A stretch of DNA of 48,703 nucleotides. It comes from an uncultured Cytophagaceae bacterium (GTDB taxonomy: Bacteria; Bacteroidota; Bacteroidia; Cytophagales; Spirosomataceae). Positions 15,752-25,070 of the stretch are shown one piece after another (the stretch's first letter is position 1; each line of letters begins with the position of its first letter). The translations under genes and the position numbers were made by a program. The stretch covers positions 1 through 48,703 of the forward strand of contig CAIZMB010000044.1 of NCBI GenBank assembly GCA_903933935.1. The letters are read 5' to 3'. Below the pieces are notes generated by a model. The model ran no database searches. It was not told the origin of the DNA and saw only the letters and a list, made by a program, of their open reading frames with translations.

Positions 15752-16453
15752 ATGAGTCAAGTAAAACAAAATACCAAAATCTTATTGGTTGACGATGATC
15801 CTGATATTCTGGAATTATTGGAATACAATTTAGCAAAAGAAAACTATGTTTTAGCTAAAGCGGTGAATGGCCAACAAGCACTCGAATTAGCCAAAACCTT
15901 CAAGCCTAATTTAGTCATTTTGGATGTCATGATGCCTATTTTAGACGGAATTGAGACAGCTCGACAAATGAAGCTGATGCCTGAATTAAAATCAACCATC
16001 ATTTTATTTTTAACGGCCAGAGGAGAAGAATATACAGAAATAGCTGCTTTTGAGGCAGGAGGTACAGATTATGTGGTTAAGCCCATTAAGCCAAGGGCCC
16101 TAGTGAGTCGGATTAAATCCATGTTAAATAGAGAAGGAGGACCGGCAGAAAATTCTCAAGAAATCATACAAATTGGGGACTTAGTTATCAATAGAACTCA
16201 ATATTCAGCTAGCTTTCAAGGCAGACTTTTGGTTTTACCTAAAAAGGAATTTGAATTACTTTCGTTTTTAGCTAGAAATCCCAACAAAGTTTTCAATCGG
16301 GATGAGCTGTTAGAGAAAGTCTGGGGCACGGATGTCTATGTCGTCGAGCGGACAGTAGATGTACATATTCGAAAATTACGGGAGAAAATCCCAGAGTATT
16401 ATATCAAAACCTTAAAGGGTGTGGGATATTTATTTTCCATCGATCCACTTTAA
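15752..16453 (+). CDS. OmpR/PhoB-family response regulator
   Basis: DNA-binding response regulator (233 residues). Receiver 1-125 with acidic pocket DDD at 14-16, phospho-acceptor D58 (LVILDVMMP), the Thr of FLTARGEE and the Lys of YVVKPIKP. A winged-helix Trans_reg_C domain spans about 140-230 (KEFELLSFLARNPNKVF, WGTDVYVVERTVDVHIRKLREKI, LKGVGYLF). No histidine kinase gene is adjacent: upstream is a divergent AI-2E transporter and downstream a glycosidase-like gene. It is therefore an orphan here, presumably paired with a kinase elsewhere. It has its own promoter match at 15689-15716. Confidence 0.93.
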   Translation: MSQVKQNTKILLVDDDPDILELLEYNLAKENYVLAKAVNGQQALELAKTFKPNLVILDVMMPILDGIETARQMKLMPELKSTIILFLTARGEEYTEIAAFEAGGTDYVVKPIKPRALVSRIKSMLNREGGPAENSQEIIQIGDLVINRTQYSASFQGRLLVLPKKEFELLSFLARNPNKVFNRDELLEKVWGTDVYVVERTVDVHIRKLREKIPEYYIKTLKGVGYLFSIDPL

Positions 16454-16494
16454 AATTCTAAATTTTCGGTCATATTAGGTAAATTGCGCCTTGA

Positions 16495-18000
16495 ATGAGG
16501 CTAATCTACACCTTTCTTTTTATCATTTTTTTTCACTTTACTCTTTTCTCGGCTGGGCCTAAAAGAGAATTGAGGGGAGTTTGGGTAGCTACGGTCTCCA
16601 ACATCGATTGGCCCAGTGCCAGAAATTACAATGGGATTAAGCAAAAGAATGAGTTTGTCGACCTTTTAAATTCTCACCAAAAAACAGGAATCAATGCAGT
16701 TTTTGTTCAAATCAGAACTGCTGCAGATGCATTGTATGCAAAAAGTCCAGAACCCTGGTCTACTTTTTTATCGGGATTTCAAGGCCAGCCTCCTAGCCCT
16801 TATTATGATCCATTAGCCTTCATGATTGAGGAAAGTCATGCACGTGGAATTGAATTTCATGCTTGGTTGAATCTAAATCGGGCCAGTATTTCAACCAATT
16901 CCCTTCTTGACGCCAATCATTTAGTCCGTAAACATCCCGAATGGATTATCAAATACCACGGACAATTCATCCTTAATTTTGGTCTTCCAGAAGTCCGACT
17001 TTATTTAGTGAATTTGGTCAAAAACCTCATCGAACAATATGATGTAGACGGAATTCATTTTGATGATTATTTCTACCCCTACCCTATGAAAGGGGAAGAA
17101 ATTAATGACCGAGAAGCCTTTGAAAAATATAAATTGCCAGAGGAAAGCCTGGGAGATTGGCGAAGAAGAAATACGAATAACCTCATAAAAGATATTTCTG
17201 AAGTGATCAAATCAACTAAGCCCAAAGTGAAATTTGGCATTAGTCCTTTTGGAATATGGCGCCATCAGAGTGAATCTGTTTTAGATGGATCGCCCACTCG
17301 CCGAGGCTTGCAATCCTATGATGACTTATTTGCAGATACAGAAAAATGGATGAAAGATGGTTTAGTTGATTATTTAGCGCCCCAATTATACTGGGAAACG
17401 AGTCATAAAGTCGCAGCTTTTGAGCCATTAGCTAAATGGTGGAGTGCTCATAATTATGGCCGGCCTGTTTATATCGGCCATGCCGTATATCACCTAAATG
17501 ATGCCTGGTCCCCTAGCGAATTAAGCAAACAATTAAAGGTCGTTCGTAGTTTACCAAATGTGCAGGGATCCATCTATTTCAGTTCAAATTTAATCACCCG
17601 AAATGTGAAAGGCTGGCGGGATACCTTAAGGCAAAATCAGTATTCATCTGTAGCTTTAATACCGGCGATGCTTTGGAAAGATAGCATAGCTCCTACCCCT
17701 CCGCACCAAGTAAGTTTACTAAAAAAAGGCGACGACTGGTTGTTGGCCTGGAAGCCAGGAGAACCCAGTGAAGATCAAGACCCACCGGCCTATTACGTGG
17801 TTTATAGAATCAAAAAAGGTGAAATAGATCCTTTGGAGAACGCAGAAAATATCATTTTCAAAGGTAAAATGAATCAATTAATTTTAGATAAAAATTGGAT
17901 ACGATCAGGGTATGGATTTGCGGTTACCGCACTTGACAGATTACATAATGAGTCTCTGCCGGGAACTATCCAATGGCTCATACCGACAAAAAAAGAATAA
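16495..18000 (+). CDS. Secreted GHL10-type glycoside hydrolase-like protein
   Basis: Exported protein (501 residues) with a signal peptide (about 1-20, hydrophobic core FLFIIFFHFTLFS) and a glycosyl-hydrolase-like 10 (PF02638, YngK-type) barrel over about 24-370. Typical blocks are ELRGVWVATVSNIDWP, VFVQIRTAADALY, FHAWLNLNR, DVDGIHFDDYFYPYP and PQLYWET, where the acidic residues of HFDDYFYP mark the active-site strand. The C-terminal 110 residues look like a fibronectin type III-like module (SLLKKGDDWLLAWKPGE). The substrate is unknown; relatives are proposed to act on cell-wall or other amino-sugar glycans. The next gene begins two bases after its stop... that is, ATG at 18002 follows the TAA at 17998-18000. 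Confidence 0.87.
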   Translation: MRLIYTFLFIIFFHFTLFSAGPKRELRGVWVATVSNIDWPSARNYNGIKQKNEFVDLLNSHQKTGINAVFVQIRTAADALYAKSPEPWSTFLSGFQGQPPSPYYDPLAFMIEESHARGIEFHAWLNLNRASISTNSLLDANHLVRKHPEWIIKYHGQFILNFGLPEVRLYLVNLVKNLIEQYDVDGIHFDDYFYPYPMKGEEINDREAFEKYKLPEESLGDWRRRNTNNLIKDISEVIKSTKPKVKFGISPFGIWRHQSESVLDGSPTRRGLQSYDDLFADTEKWMKDGLVDYLAPQLYWETSHKVAAFEPLAKWWSAHNYGRPVYIGHAVYHLNDAWSPSELSKQLKVVRSLPNVQGSIYFSSNLITRNVKGWRDTLRQNQYSSVALIPAMLWKDSIAPTPPHQVSLLKKGDDWLLAWKPGEPSEDQDPPAYYVVYRIKKGEIDPLENAENIIFKGKMNQLILDKNWIRSGYGFAVTALDRLHNESLPGTIQWLIPTKKE

Positions 18001-18001
18001 T

Positions 18002-19060
18002 ATGAATCAGAGATTACATTTGACCATAAAGGAGATTACGGAAGAAACCGTTGACACCAAAACCATCCATTTTTGGCATCCGATACATAATACCATATCG
18101 TATATTTCGGGTCAGTTTTTTACGCTTATTCCGGAAATTGACGGTCAAAAAATCAGGAGAAGTTATTCCCTTTCATCATCCCCCAAAACGGATACCTCAC
18201 CCGCCATTACAGTCAAAAGGATTGAAGGTGGTCTTGTATCCAACTATTTATGTGACCATTTGAAAGTGGGAGATAGCCTAGAAGTCATTGAGCCCATGGG
18301 TAATTTCTTAATTGAACCCCAAGCAGATTCGACCAAGACTTATGTTTTTGTGGCCGCTGGATCTGGAATCACTCCCTTATTTTCCATGATCAAAACTGTG
18401 TTACATTCCGAGCCTAAAGCGAATATTTATTTGATTTATGGGTCTAGAAATGAACAACAAATTATATTCAAAAAAGCGTTAGAATTACTGGAAACCCAAC
18501 ATAGTTCCCGATTCAAAATGATACATGTCATCAGCCAGCCCTCGCACACATGGCCTGGTTTTAAGGGGCGTATCAACCAAGCATCCGTGGTTTTTTATTT
18601 AAAACAAGAGTTTGGCATCGACATCCCTACAGCCTTTTATTATTTATGCGGACCCGCTGGAATGATGAGCGAAGTAGAAAAATCGTTGGCCATGTTTGAT
18701 GTCCAAGAAAACCATATTTTAAAAGAGTTATTTTTATCTACTGCAAGCGAGGAAACAGCAAAAGCAGAGGAAGATGGAAGCCTAAAATCCCAAGAAGTTA
18801 CCTTAATTTTTGAAGGGAAAACACATACGGTAACCGTCTTGCCGAGTGAAACCATATTAGAGGCTGCTTTGGAAGCGGATATCGACATCCCTTACTCATG
18901 CCAAGCAGGGATGTGTACGGCCTGTATGGGATTATGCACCAGTGGGCAAGTGATCATGGACGAAGAAGATGGACTTACCGATAATGAAATTAAAAAAGGA
19001 TATATCTTAACCTGCGTGGCTCATCCAATGAGTGATGGGGTAGTGATTAATTTAGATTAA
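18002..19060 (+). CDS. FNR-type flavoprotein reductase with C-terminal 2Fe-2S domain
   Basis: A 352-residue electron-transfer protein of the PaaE/HmpX type. Domains in order: FAD-binding barrel (about 1-100, with RRSYSLSSSP), NAD(P)-binding domain (about 110-240, VAAGSGITPLFSM and YYLCGPAGMM), and a plant-type 2Fe-2S ferredoxin (about 265-352) with CQAGMCTAC and a fourth Cys in LTCVAHP. I chose ATG 18002, one base after the upstream stop; an in-frame start at 17912 lies inside the upstream gene and adds no family sequence. PaaE donates electrons to phenylacetyl-CoA epoxidase, but no paaABCD genes are here, so it may reduce another oxygenase or desaturase (inference). Confidence 0.88.
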   Translation: MNQRLHLTIKEITEETVDTKTIHFWHPIHNTISYISGQFFTLIPEIDGQKIRRSYSLSSSPKTDTSPAITVKRIEGGLVSNYLCDHLKVGDSLEVIEPMGNFLIEPQADSTKTYVFVAAGSGITPLFSMIKTVLHSEPKANIYLIYGSRNEQQIIFKKALELLETQHSSRFKMIHVISQPSHTWPGFKGRINQASVVFYLKQEFGIDIPTAFYYLCGPAGMMSEVEKSLAMFDVQENHILKELFLSTASEETAKAEEDGSLKSQEVTLIFEGKTHTVTVLPSETILEAALEADIDIPYSCQAGMCTACMGLCTSGQVIMDEEDGLTDNEIKKGYILTCVAHPMSDGVVINLD

Positions 19061-19074
19061 AATAAAAAATATAT

Positions 19075-20805
19075 ATGACAAAACGTACGGTCACCCCGCA
19101 AATAATCCATCGAACTTTACTGCCCCAAGACTTTTCTTTAAGCACATGGGAAAGTGTTTTGCCTTATTTTGAAAAGATAAGTGCACAAGAAATTGTTGAT
19201 TTACTTTCTCTCGAAGATTTTTGCAAGAACCGATCTGAGCTTGAAAGCTACCTATCTGAAAATTTTGCTTGGCGATATATCAAAATGTCTTGCGATAATC
19301 AAAACGAAAATTTACAAAAAAGCTATCAGCAATTTGTTAATGAAATTATGCCTAATGCTTCTGTATTTGATGATGTATGGAACAAAAAAGTGATTGATTC
19401 CGGATTATCAGACCAAGTAGATACGAAAGGCTTTTCGATTATGTTGAGAAGCATCAAAAAATCCATTGAAATTTTTAGGGAAGAGAATATACCCTTGTTT
19501 ACAGAATTACAAAACTTAGAGTCTCAATATGGTTCGTTAACTGGCGCGTTGATGGTGGAAATTGACGGAGTTGAAAAGACGCTCCAACAAGCCAGCGCCT
19601 ATTTAGAATCGACCGATCGAGATCTTAGAGAAACCGTTTACCGAAAAATTGCGGCCAAAAGACTCAGCATCAAAGATGAATTAAATTCGCTTTATAGTGA
19701 ATTAATAGGCAAAAGAAATAAAGTTGCCCTACAAGCTGGATTTGAAAACTTTAGGGATTTTTCTTTTGCGAGCCTTGGTAGATTTGACTACACCCCTGCT
19801 GATTGTTTTGAATTTCATGAGGCCGTTGAAAAAACAATCAAACCCATATTAAACGAATTAGCCTCCAAAAGGAAAAAAGCCTTAGGTGTAGATTCGCTCA
19901 GGCCCTGGGATAAATCAGTGGATCCATTAGGTCGCAAACCATTGAAACCCTTTAAAACGGGAGAAGAGTTATTGGAAAAAACGATTCGAGTTTTTGATAA
20001 CTTGGACCCATTTTTAGGAGATTGCCTTAGGGAAATGGTGAAACTAGATCGCTTTGATTTAGACTCAAGGAAAGGCAAAAACCCTGGGGGATATAATTAT
20101 CCATTAGAAGAAACTGGTTTTCCATTTATCTTCATGAATGCTGCAGGCCAGGTACGAGATATGGTTACTTTATTGCACGAGGGGGGACATGCAGTCCATT
20201 CCATTTTAACGAAGGAACTTTCACTGAATGCATTCCGAAATTTTCCATCTGAAGTCGCTGAACTTGCCTCCATGAGCATGGAATTAATCACGATGGATGA
20301 GTGGGATATCTACTTTGAAAATCCGGAAGATGCCAAAAGAGCCAAAATAAAACACTTAGAAGATATTCTAGAAACCTTACCTTGGGTGGCGACGATCGAT
20401 GCATACCAACATTGGATCTATGAAAATCCTGACCATACGCTGATTCAAAGAGAAGGAAAATGGAATGAAATATTGGCCAGATTTGCAGATCAGTTGACGG
20501 ATTGGACCGGCTTAGAAGAAATAAAATCCCATGTTTGGCAAAAGCAATTGCACTTATACGAAGTGCCGTTTTATTACATCGAATATGCGATAGCCCAATT
20601 AGGAGCCTTGGCTGTTTGGAGAAATTATTGCCAAAACCCAAAACTAGCACTAGCTAATTATTTAGATGCACTTTCTGTAGGCTATACAGAACCCATCAAA
20701 TCAATTTATGCAAAAGCGGGAATTGAATTTAATTTTAGCGAGGAGTATATCGCCGAATTAATGTCATTTTTATCAGAGAAAATCAAAAATTTAGAGGAAA
20801 GCTAA
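19075..20805 (+). CDS. M3-family oligoendopeptidase (PepF-like)
   Basis: Cytosolic zinc metallopeptidase of family M3 (576 residues, normal length) that degrades oligopeptides. The zinc motif HEGGH is at 368-372 (LLHEGGHAVHS), and the third ligand Glu lies in FPSEVAELASMSMEL. Upstream, GGYNYPLEETGFPFIFMN is the conserved pre-motif strand. No signal peptide. It follows the reductase gene by 14 bases and may be co-transcribed. No antisense or regulatory signals are evident. Confidence 0.92.
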   Translation: MTKRTVTPQIIHRTLLPQDFSLSTWESVLPYFEKISAQEIVDLLSLEDFCKNRSELESYLSENFAWRYIKMSCDNQNENLQKSYQQFVNEIMPNASVFDDVWNKKVIDSGLSDQVDTKGFSIMLRSIKKSIEIFREENIPLFTELQNLESQYGSLTGALMVEIDGVEKTLQQASAYLESTDRDLRETVYRKIAAKRLSIKDELNSLYSELIGKRNKVALQAGFENFRDFSFASLGRFDYTPADCFEFHEAVEKTIKPILNELASKRKKALGVDSLRPWDKSVDPLGRKPLKPFKTGEELLEKTIRVFDNLDPFLGDCLREMVKLDRFDLDSRKGKNPGGYNYPLEETGFPFIFMNAAGQVRDMVTLLHEGGHAVHSILTKELSLNAFRNFPSEVAELASMSMELITMDEWDIYFENPEDAKRAKIKHLEDILETLPWVATIDAYQHWIYENPDHTLIQREGKWNEILARFADQLTDWTGLEEIKSHVWQKQLHLYEVPFYYIEYAIAQLGALAVWRNYCQNPKLALANYLDALSVGYTEPIKSIYAKAGIEFNFSEEYIAELMSFLSEKIKNLEES

Positions 20806-20847
20806 GGCTTAGAAGCATATAGACTTTTTTAATACAAAATTTGGCCT

Positions 20848-20855
20848 TATTTTTG
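20848..20855 (+). promoter_or_regulatory. -7 element of the small lipoprotein gene
   Basis: TATTTTTG matches TAnnTTTG, 26 bases before the ATG at 20882. The expected -33 region is a T-run without a TTG, so only the -7 box supports this. Confidence 0.35.
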
Positions 20856-20881
20856 TACCAACAATTTGTCCTAACAAGAGA

Positions 20882-21130
20882 ATGAAATTAGAAAAATTAC
20901 TTCCGATTATAGCGTTAGCCTTTATGGCAACGGCTTGTGACTATCAAAAGAACAATACCATTAAGCAAAAAGATTTAAACGAAGGCGAAGCTTATGTTTA
21001 TGGAGTTCATCCAGATAGTGCAGCAGTTCAATTAAAAAATAAATATGACGCTAAGCCAGAATTAGAGTTAAAAGCAAATGCACTTCGCGAGAAAATGTTT
21101 AGTGGAAAAAGTATCAACCAAGGAAATTAA
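20882..21130 (+). CDS. Small lipoprotein, unknown function
   Basis: Eighty-two residues with a lipoprotein signal peptide: basic start MKLEK, hydrophobic core, and lipobox ATAC with Cys19. The mature protein is hydrophilic and Lys/Asn rich, without cysteine other than the lipidated one. I do not recognise a domain. It stands alone between a peptidase and a terminator hairpin (21151-21175), with its own -7 element, so it is probably a separately transcribed, possibly abundant lipoprotein (inference). Confidence 0.8.
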   Translation: MKLEKLLPIIALAFMATACDYQKNNTIKQKDLNEGEAYVYGVHPDSAAVQLKNKYDAKPELELKANALREKMFSGKSINQGN

Positions 21131-21150
21131 TCTTTCCCTACCCATATTTT

Positions 21151-21175
21151 AAAGCCGGTTTATCCGGCTTTTTTT
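21151..21175 (+). terminator. Rho-independent terminator after the small lipoprotein gene
   Basis: Perfect 8-bp stem AAAGCCGG / CCGGCTTT with a TTTAT loop (21151-21158 and 21164-21171), followed by a T-run to 21175. It also sits at the end of the converging gene whose stop is at 21174-21176, so it may act in both directions; the minus-strand U-tract is weaker. Confidence 0.85.
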
Positions 21176-21620
21176 ATTGCCCAAACCACTCGCGAATAAA
21201 AGTGAGTTGGTAAATCGCTCCCGTATAGAGCAAGGCCCACAAGAGCGAGGATATGGCCATAAAAAAGAGTACTCGAGGCAAAGAAACCTTAAAAGATAAA
21301 GCTAATAGACTTCCGCCAATCGGCGTAAAAATCAGTGGAGTAAGCGCTGCAATCCCTTTAATTCCGAATTTTTGCCAGATCTGAACGGCGTAACGCACTC
21401 GCTTTGAAAATAAAATAGCTTTCTTCTTTCTAAATCGACCTATAAATTCGATGACTAATTTACCCATGCTCAAGGTGAGTGAGATGGTCAGCATGGCTCC
21501 AATCCAAGTGAAAATAACCGTTTCATACCAGGTCAATCCTAGCCCAAATCCGGTAATCGGCCCTGCGATAAATTTTAATCCTGTGGCAATCATTACTCCT
21601 GAATAGGCTCCCCAAGACAT
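21174..21620 (-). CDS. Small polytopic membrane protein (small multidrug export-like)
   Basis: A 148-residue membrane protein with about four hydrophobic segments and a basic cytoplasmic loop (FRKKKAILFSKRVR, about 63-76). The stretch GIKGIAALTPLIFTPIGGSLLALSF resembles the conserved part of the Sm_multidrug_ex family (PF06695), but the match is by eye only. The ATG lies three bases before... in transcription order the gene follows dsbD (stop at 21623) after two bases, so it is the second gene of a dsbD operon. Function unknown. Confidence 0.6.
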   Translation of the reverse strand: MSWGAYSGVMIATGLKFIAGPITGFGLGLTWYETVIFTWIGAMLTISLTLSMGKLVIEFIGRFRKKKAILFSKRVRYAVQIWQKFGIKGIAALTPLIFTPIGGSLLALSFKVSLPRVLFFMAISSLLWALLYTGAIYQLTFIREWFGQ

Positions 21621-21622
21621 AT

Positions 21623-23596
21623 TTACTTTGATTTATAGGCGTCAATTCCTTTTTTAAGAAACGAAATAAAATGATTAATATCCGCATCAAAAGCCACCGG
21701 AGGAACCATAGGATCTCCGTCCTTTCGCGGATCTAACAGCACATAATGAGGTTGGGCATTGGAATTGAATCTAGAAATTTGAAAATCTAAATTTTGATCT
21801 CCTAAGGTCTTTTTTTCTTGGCCGTCGACTTTGGACACATACCATTTATTTTCAGGGAGTTCCGTTTTGTCATCACAATAAAGCGCGACGATGACATAAT
21901 CATTTTTCAGAATGGACAATACCGCTGGGTCAGACCACACATATTCCTCCATTTTCCTACAGTTCACACAACCATGTCCAGTGAAATCGATAAACAAAGG
22001 CTTGCCTACTTGTTGGGCATAAGCCTTAGCCTCCTCAAAATCAAAAAAGCCAGTAAGTCCTAGAGGCAATTTTAAAAATTCGCTGTATTTAACCGCCGAG
22101 TTGGAACGGGATGAATTACTACTTTCTTCAATTAATGCTGTGGAACCCTTAAAATCCTGGCTTGACATAGGAGGCAACCACCCTGATAAACCCTTTAATG
22201 GAGCACCAAACATCCCTGGAGTTAAATAAATAACGAAGGCAAGAAAAGCCGTAGCAAAAAGCGCACGGGGCACAGATAATTTCCCGCTAGGTCCATCATG
22301 TGGCAAAGAAATTTTACCAAATAAATACAAGGTTAATGCGGTAAAAATAGCAATCCAAATGGCTAGAAATATTTCGCGATCCAATAAATGCCAATGATAT
22401 ACCTGGTCTGCCACGCTTAAAAACTTGAAAGCTAAAGCAATTTCTAAAAAGCCTAACACCACTTTTACCTCATTCATCCAATTGCCCGATTTAGGCATTT
22501 TTTGCATGAATCCTGGGAAAATGGCAAATATGGTAAATGGAATGGCGAAGGCTAATGAGAACCCTAACATACCAATGATGGGCTTTAAAAATACTCCCTG
22601 AGATGAGGCAATTAATATGGATCCGGCTAATGGTCCCGTGCAAGAAAATGAAACTAAAACCAGCGTAAATGCCATGAAGAATACCCCTAGCAATCCGCCT
22701 TTATCAGATTTCGCATCTACATTATTAACCAAACTAGAAGGCAAAACAATTTCGAATGCACCCAAAAAGGAAATACCGAAAAAGATAAAAATAGCAAAAA
22801 ACAAAAGGTTAGGAATCCAATGTGTACTTAAAAAATTAGCAAAACTAGCCCCAGCAAAAAATGCTAAAATGGTACCAAAGAAGACATAAATAAGAACAAT
22901 AAAAAAACCATAGAGAAAAGCCAGTTTTTTACCCCCTTGTTGTTTCGTAAAAAAACTAACCGTCATAGGAATTAGTGGGTATACGCAGGGCGTCAATAAG
23001 GCCAGCAAACCGGCGCCCATCGCCACCCAGAAAAACTGCCATAAAGACTGATCGTCCTCTGGTGCTGTTAATTTTACCGATGAATTAGAGGCTTTTTTTT
23101 TTGAATCCTCTGGAGTAGAAGATGTGCTTAGGCTAGAACTTATCAGAAATGGACCCTTAATTGGCACACATAAACCGCTCTCATTTGAACAAGTTTGAGC
23201 ATCATAAGATCCATCAATCTTCCAAGAATCCGAGGTGATTTTTACGGTTTGTCGAAATTCCCCTTCCTCAGTGAAATAAGTATAAGTGCCATTCCAAATC
23301 TCTTTATCAAATTTTGAATGTGGATTTATGGCACGCAGAGGGCCGTCAACAGATACTCCAAGGTTTTCTTTGATCTTGATGGTCGTGACCACAGGCCCTA
23401 ATTCCTTGTCGAAATCAGATGAATATAAGTACCAGCCCTTATCGATTTTAACTTTAAATATAATTTCAGCCGTCTGACCCACCTTAGGGTTTGCCGGTTC
23501 TAAAGTCCATGACCATTTAGCCGGAGTGATTTTTTGGGCCATGCCACTAAATCCTACAAAACCCAAGAAAAGCAAAATGATTAATTTCAGTTTCAT
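21623..23596 (-). CDS. dsbD: Thiol:disulfide interchange protein DsbD
   Basis: Moves electrons from cytosolic thioredoxin across the inner membrane to periplasmic thiol proteins, including those that reduce apocytochrome c. The 657-residue protein has a signal peptide (1-20), an N-terminal immunoglobulin-like domain (about 25-155, with the Cys pair in CSNESGLC), a central eight-helix domain with the redox cysteines in TPCVYPLIPM and FSCTGPL, and a C-terminal thioredoxin domain with CVNC at 543-546 (DFTGHGCVNCRK). All six functional cysteines are present. It heads a minus-strand operon and probably supports the ccm pathway encoded nearby (inference). No disulfide partner such as CcmG was found in the window. 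Confidence 0.93.
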   Translation of the reverse strand: MKLKLIILLFLGFVGFSGMAQKITPAKWSWTLEPANPKVGQTAEIIFKVKIDKGWYLYSSDFDKELGPVVTTIKIKENLGVSVDGPLRAINPHSKFDKEIWNGTYTYFTEEGEFRQTVKITSDSWKIDGSYDAQTCSNESGLCVPIKGPFLISSSLSTSSTPEDSKKKASNSSVKLTAPEDDQSLWQFFWVAMGAGLLALLTPCVYPLIPMTVSFFTKQQGGKKLAFLYGFFIVLIYVFFGTILAFFAGASFANFLSTHWIPNLLFFAIFIFFGISFLGAFEIVLPSSLVNNVDAKSDKGGLLGVFFMAFTLVLVSFSCTGPLAGSILIASSQGVFLKPIIGMLGFSLAFAIPFTIFAIFPGFMQKMPKSGNWMNEVKVVLGFLEIALAFKFLSVADQVYHWHLLDREIFLAIWIAIFTALTLYLFGKISLPHDGPSGKLSVPRALFATAFLAFVIYLTPGMFGAPLKGLSGWLPPMSSQDFKGSTALIEESSNSSRSNSAVKYSEFLKLPLGLTGFFDFEEAKAYAQQVGKPLFIDFTGHGCVNCRKMEEYVWSDPAVLSILKNDYVIVALYCDDKTELPENKWYVSKVDGQEKKTLGDQNLDFQISRFNSNAQPHYVLLDPRKDGDPMVPPVAFDADINHFISFLKKGIDAYKSK

Positions 23597-23769
23597 TCTC
23601 TATAATTTTAAAATCGCCACGCCCTCATTTTTTGAAGATTCAAAATTAACAAAAAATAGCGGAACCTCATGGGATATTTATTCAAAAATGGGGAATGATC
23701 GTTTTTCTATTCCGTTAAAAATTCGTAATTTTAAACTCTTTAAAACGAAATTCAATCCACATTTATTAC

Positions 23770-25062
23770 ATGGCTGCTAGCACATTTCCCACCCAGCGAG
23801 ACGTTGAAATTTTTTCATTAATTAAGGAAGAAGCACATAGACAAGAATTCGGCATCGAATTAATTGCTTCGGAAAACTTTACTTCCCCTCAGGTGATGGA
23901 GGCTCAAGGAAGTGTTTTGACGAATAAGTATGCAGAAGGCTTACCAGGGAAAAGATATTACGGAGGTTGCGAGGTAGTGGACGTTGTGGAAACAATTGCG
24001 ATTGAGCGTGCTAAAAAATTATTTGGCGCCACTTGGGCTAACGTACAGCCACACTCAGGAGCACAAGCGAATGCAGCGGTTTTTTTATCGTTTTTAAATC
24101 CAGGAGATAAAATTTTAGGATTTGACTTATCACATGGGGGACACCTGTCGCATGGATCGCCGGTCAACTTCTCAGGTAAATATTTTCAAGCCTTTTTTTA
24201 TGGTGTTGAAAAAGAAACAGGTTTAATTGACTGGGATAAAGTAGAGGCAACTGCCTTGAAAGAAAATCCTAGGTTATTAATTTGTGGAGCTTCTGCTTAT
24301 TCTCGTGATTGGGATTATGCCCGTTTAAGAGCTATTGCAGACAAAATAGGGGCCATTTTATTAGCCGATATTTCACATCCATCCGCTTTAATCGCGAAAG
24401 GTTTATTGAACGATCCAATGCAGCATTGCCATATCGTAACGACCACCACACATAAAACGTTGCGAGGTCCGCGCGGTGGTTTAATTATGATGGGGAATGA
24501 TTTCGAGAACCCGTTTGGATTCAAAACATTAAAAGGCGAATTAAAAATGATGTCGGCCTGTCTCGATGGAGCTGTTTTTCCAGGAACCCAAGGTGGACCT
24601 TTAGAGCATGTAATTGCCGCAAAAGCGGTTGCGTTTGGAGAAGCTTTGACGCCTGAATTTGGACAATATGCCCAACAAGTTAAATCGAATGCACAAGCAA
24701 TGGCGAAAGCTTTTCTAAGCAAAGGATATGATATTATTTCAGGGGGAACAGACAACCATTTAATGCTGATTGACTTAAGACCCAAAGGTCTTAGTGGTAA
24801 ATTAGCTGAGAATACATTAATTCAAGCGGACATTACCATCAATAAAAACATGGTTCCATTTGATGATAAATCACCATTTGTGACTTCAGGAATGCGAGTA
24901 GGTACAGCTGCAATGACCACACGCGGATTAAAAGAAAATGACATGAGTCAGATTGTCGAAATGATCGACAAAGCCCTGATGAACCATGATAATGAATCTG
25001 TTTTAAAACAGATTAAAGGAGATGTTAACGAGTGGGTTAAACAATTCCCACTTTATTTATAA
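23770..25062 (+). CDS. glyA: Serine hydroxymethyltransferase
   Basis: PLP enzyme that interconverts serine and glycine with tetrahydrofolate, supplying one-carbon units. The 430-residue product (usual about 420) is clearly in family: ELIASENF near 30-37, [25 protein letters not shown], and the cofactor lysine K229 in [15 protein letters not shown]-terminal blocks such as [15 protein letters not shown] are intact. It leads a rightward operon-like group glyA-tatC-ABC-F with gaps of 8 and 23 bases. Cytosolic; no unusual features. Confidence 0.97.
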   Translation: MAASTFPTQRDVEIFSLIKEEAHRQEFGIELIASENFTSPQVMEAQGSVLTNKYAEGLPGKRYYGGCEVVDVVETIAIERAKKLFGATWANVQPHSGAQANAAVFLSFLNPGDKILGFDLSHGGHLSHGSPVNFSGKYFQAFFYGVEKETGLIDWDKVEATALKENPRLLICGASAYSRDWDYARLRAIADKIGAILLADISHPSALIAKGLLNDPMQHCHIVTTTTHKTLRGPRGGLIMMGNDFENPFGFKTLKGELKMMSACLDGAVFPGTQGGPLEHVIAAKAVAFGEALTPEFGQYAQQVKSNAQAMAKAFLSKGYDIISGGTDNHLMLIDLRPKGLSGKLAENTLIQADITINKNMVPFDDKSPFVTSGMRVGTAAMTTRGLKENDMSQIVEMIDKALMNHDNESVLKQIKGDVNEWVKQFPLYL

Positions 25063-25070
25063 GATAGAAT

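Noticed and set aside
17912-18001. In-frame upstream start of the reductase at 17912
   Set aside because: It lies inside the glycosidase-like coding region; ATG 18002 starts one base after that gene's stop and begins the family's FAD domain.
24315-24785. Long antisense open frames inside glyA, mfd and fusA (for example 40538-41011)
   Set aside because: They mirror codon bias of the real genes, have no family motifs, starts or promoters, and overlap conserved coding sequence entirely.
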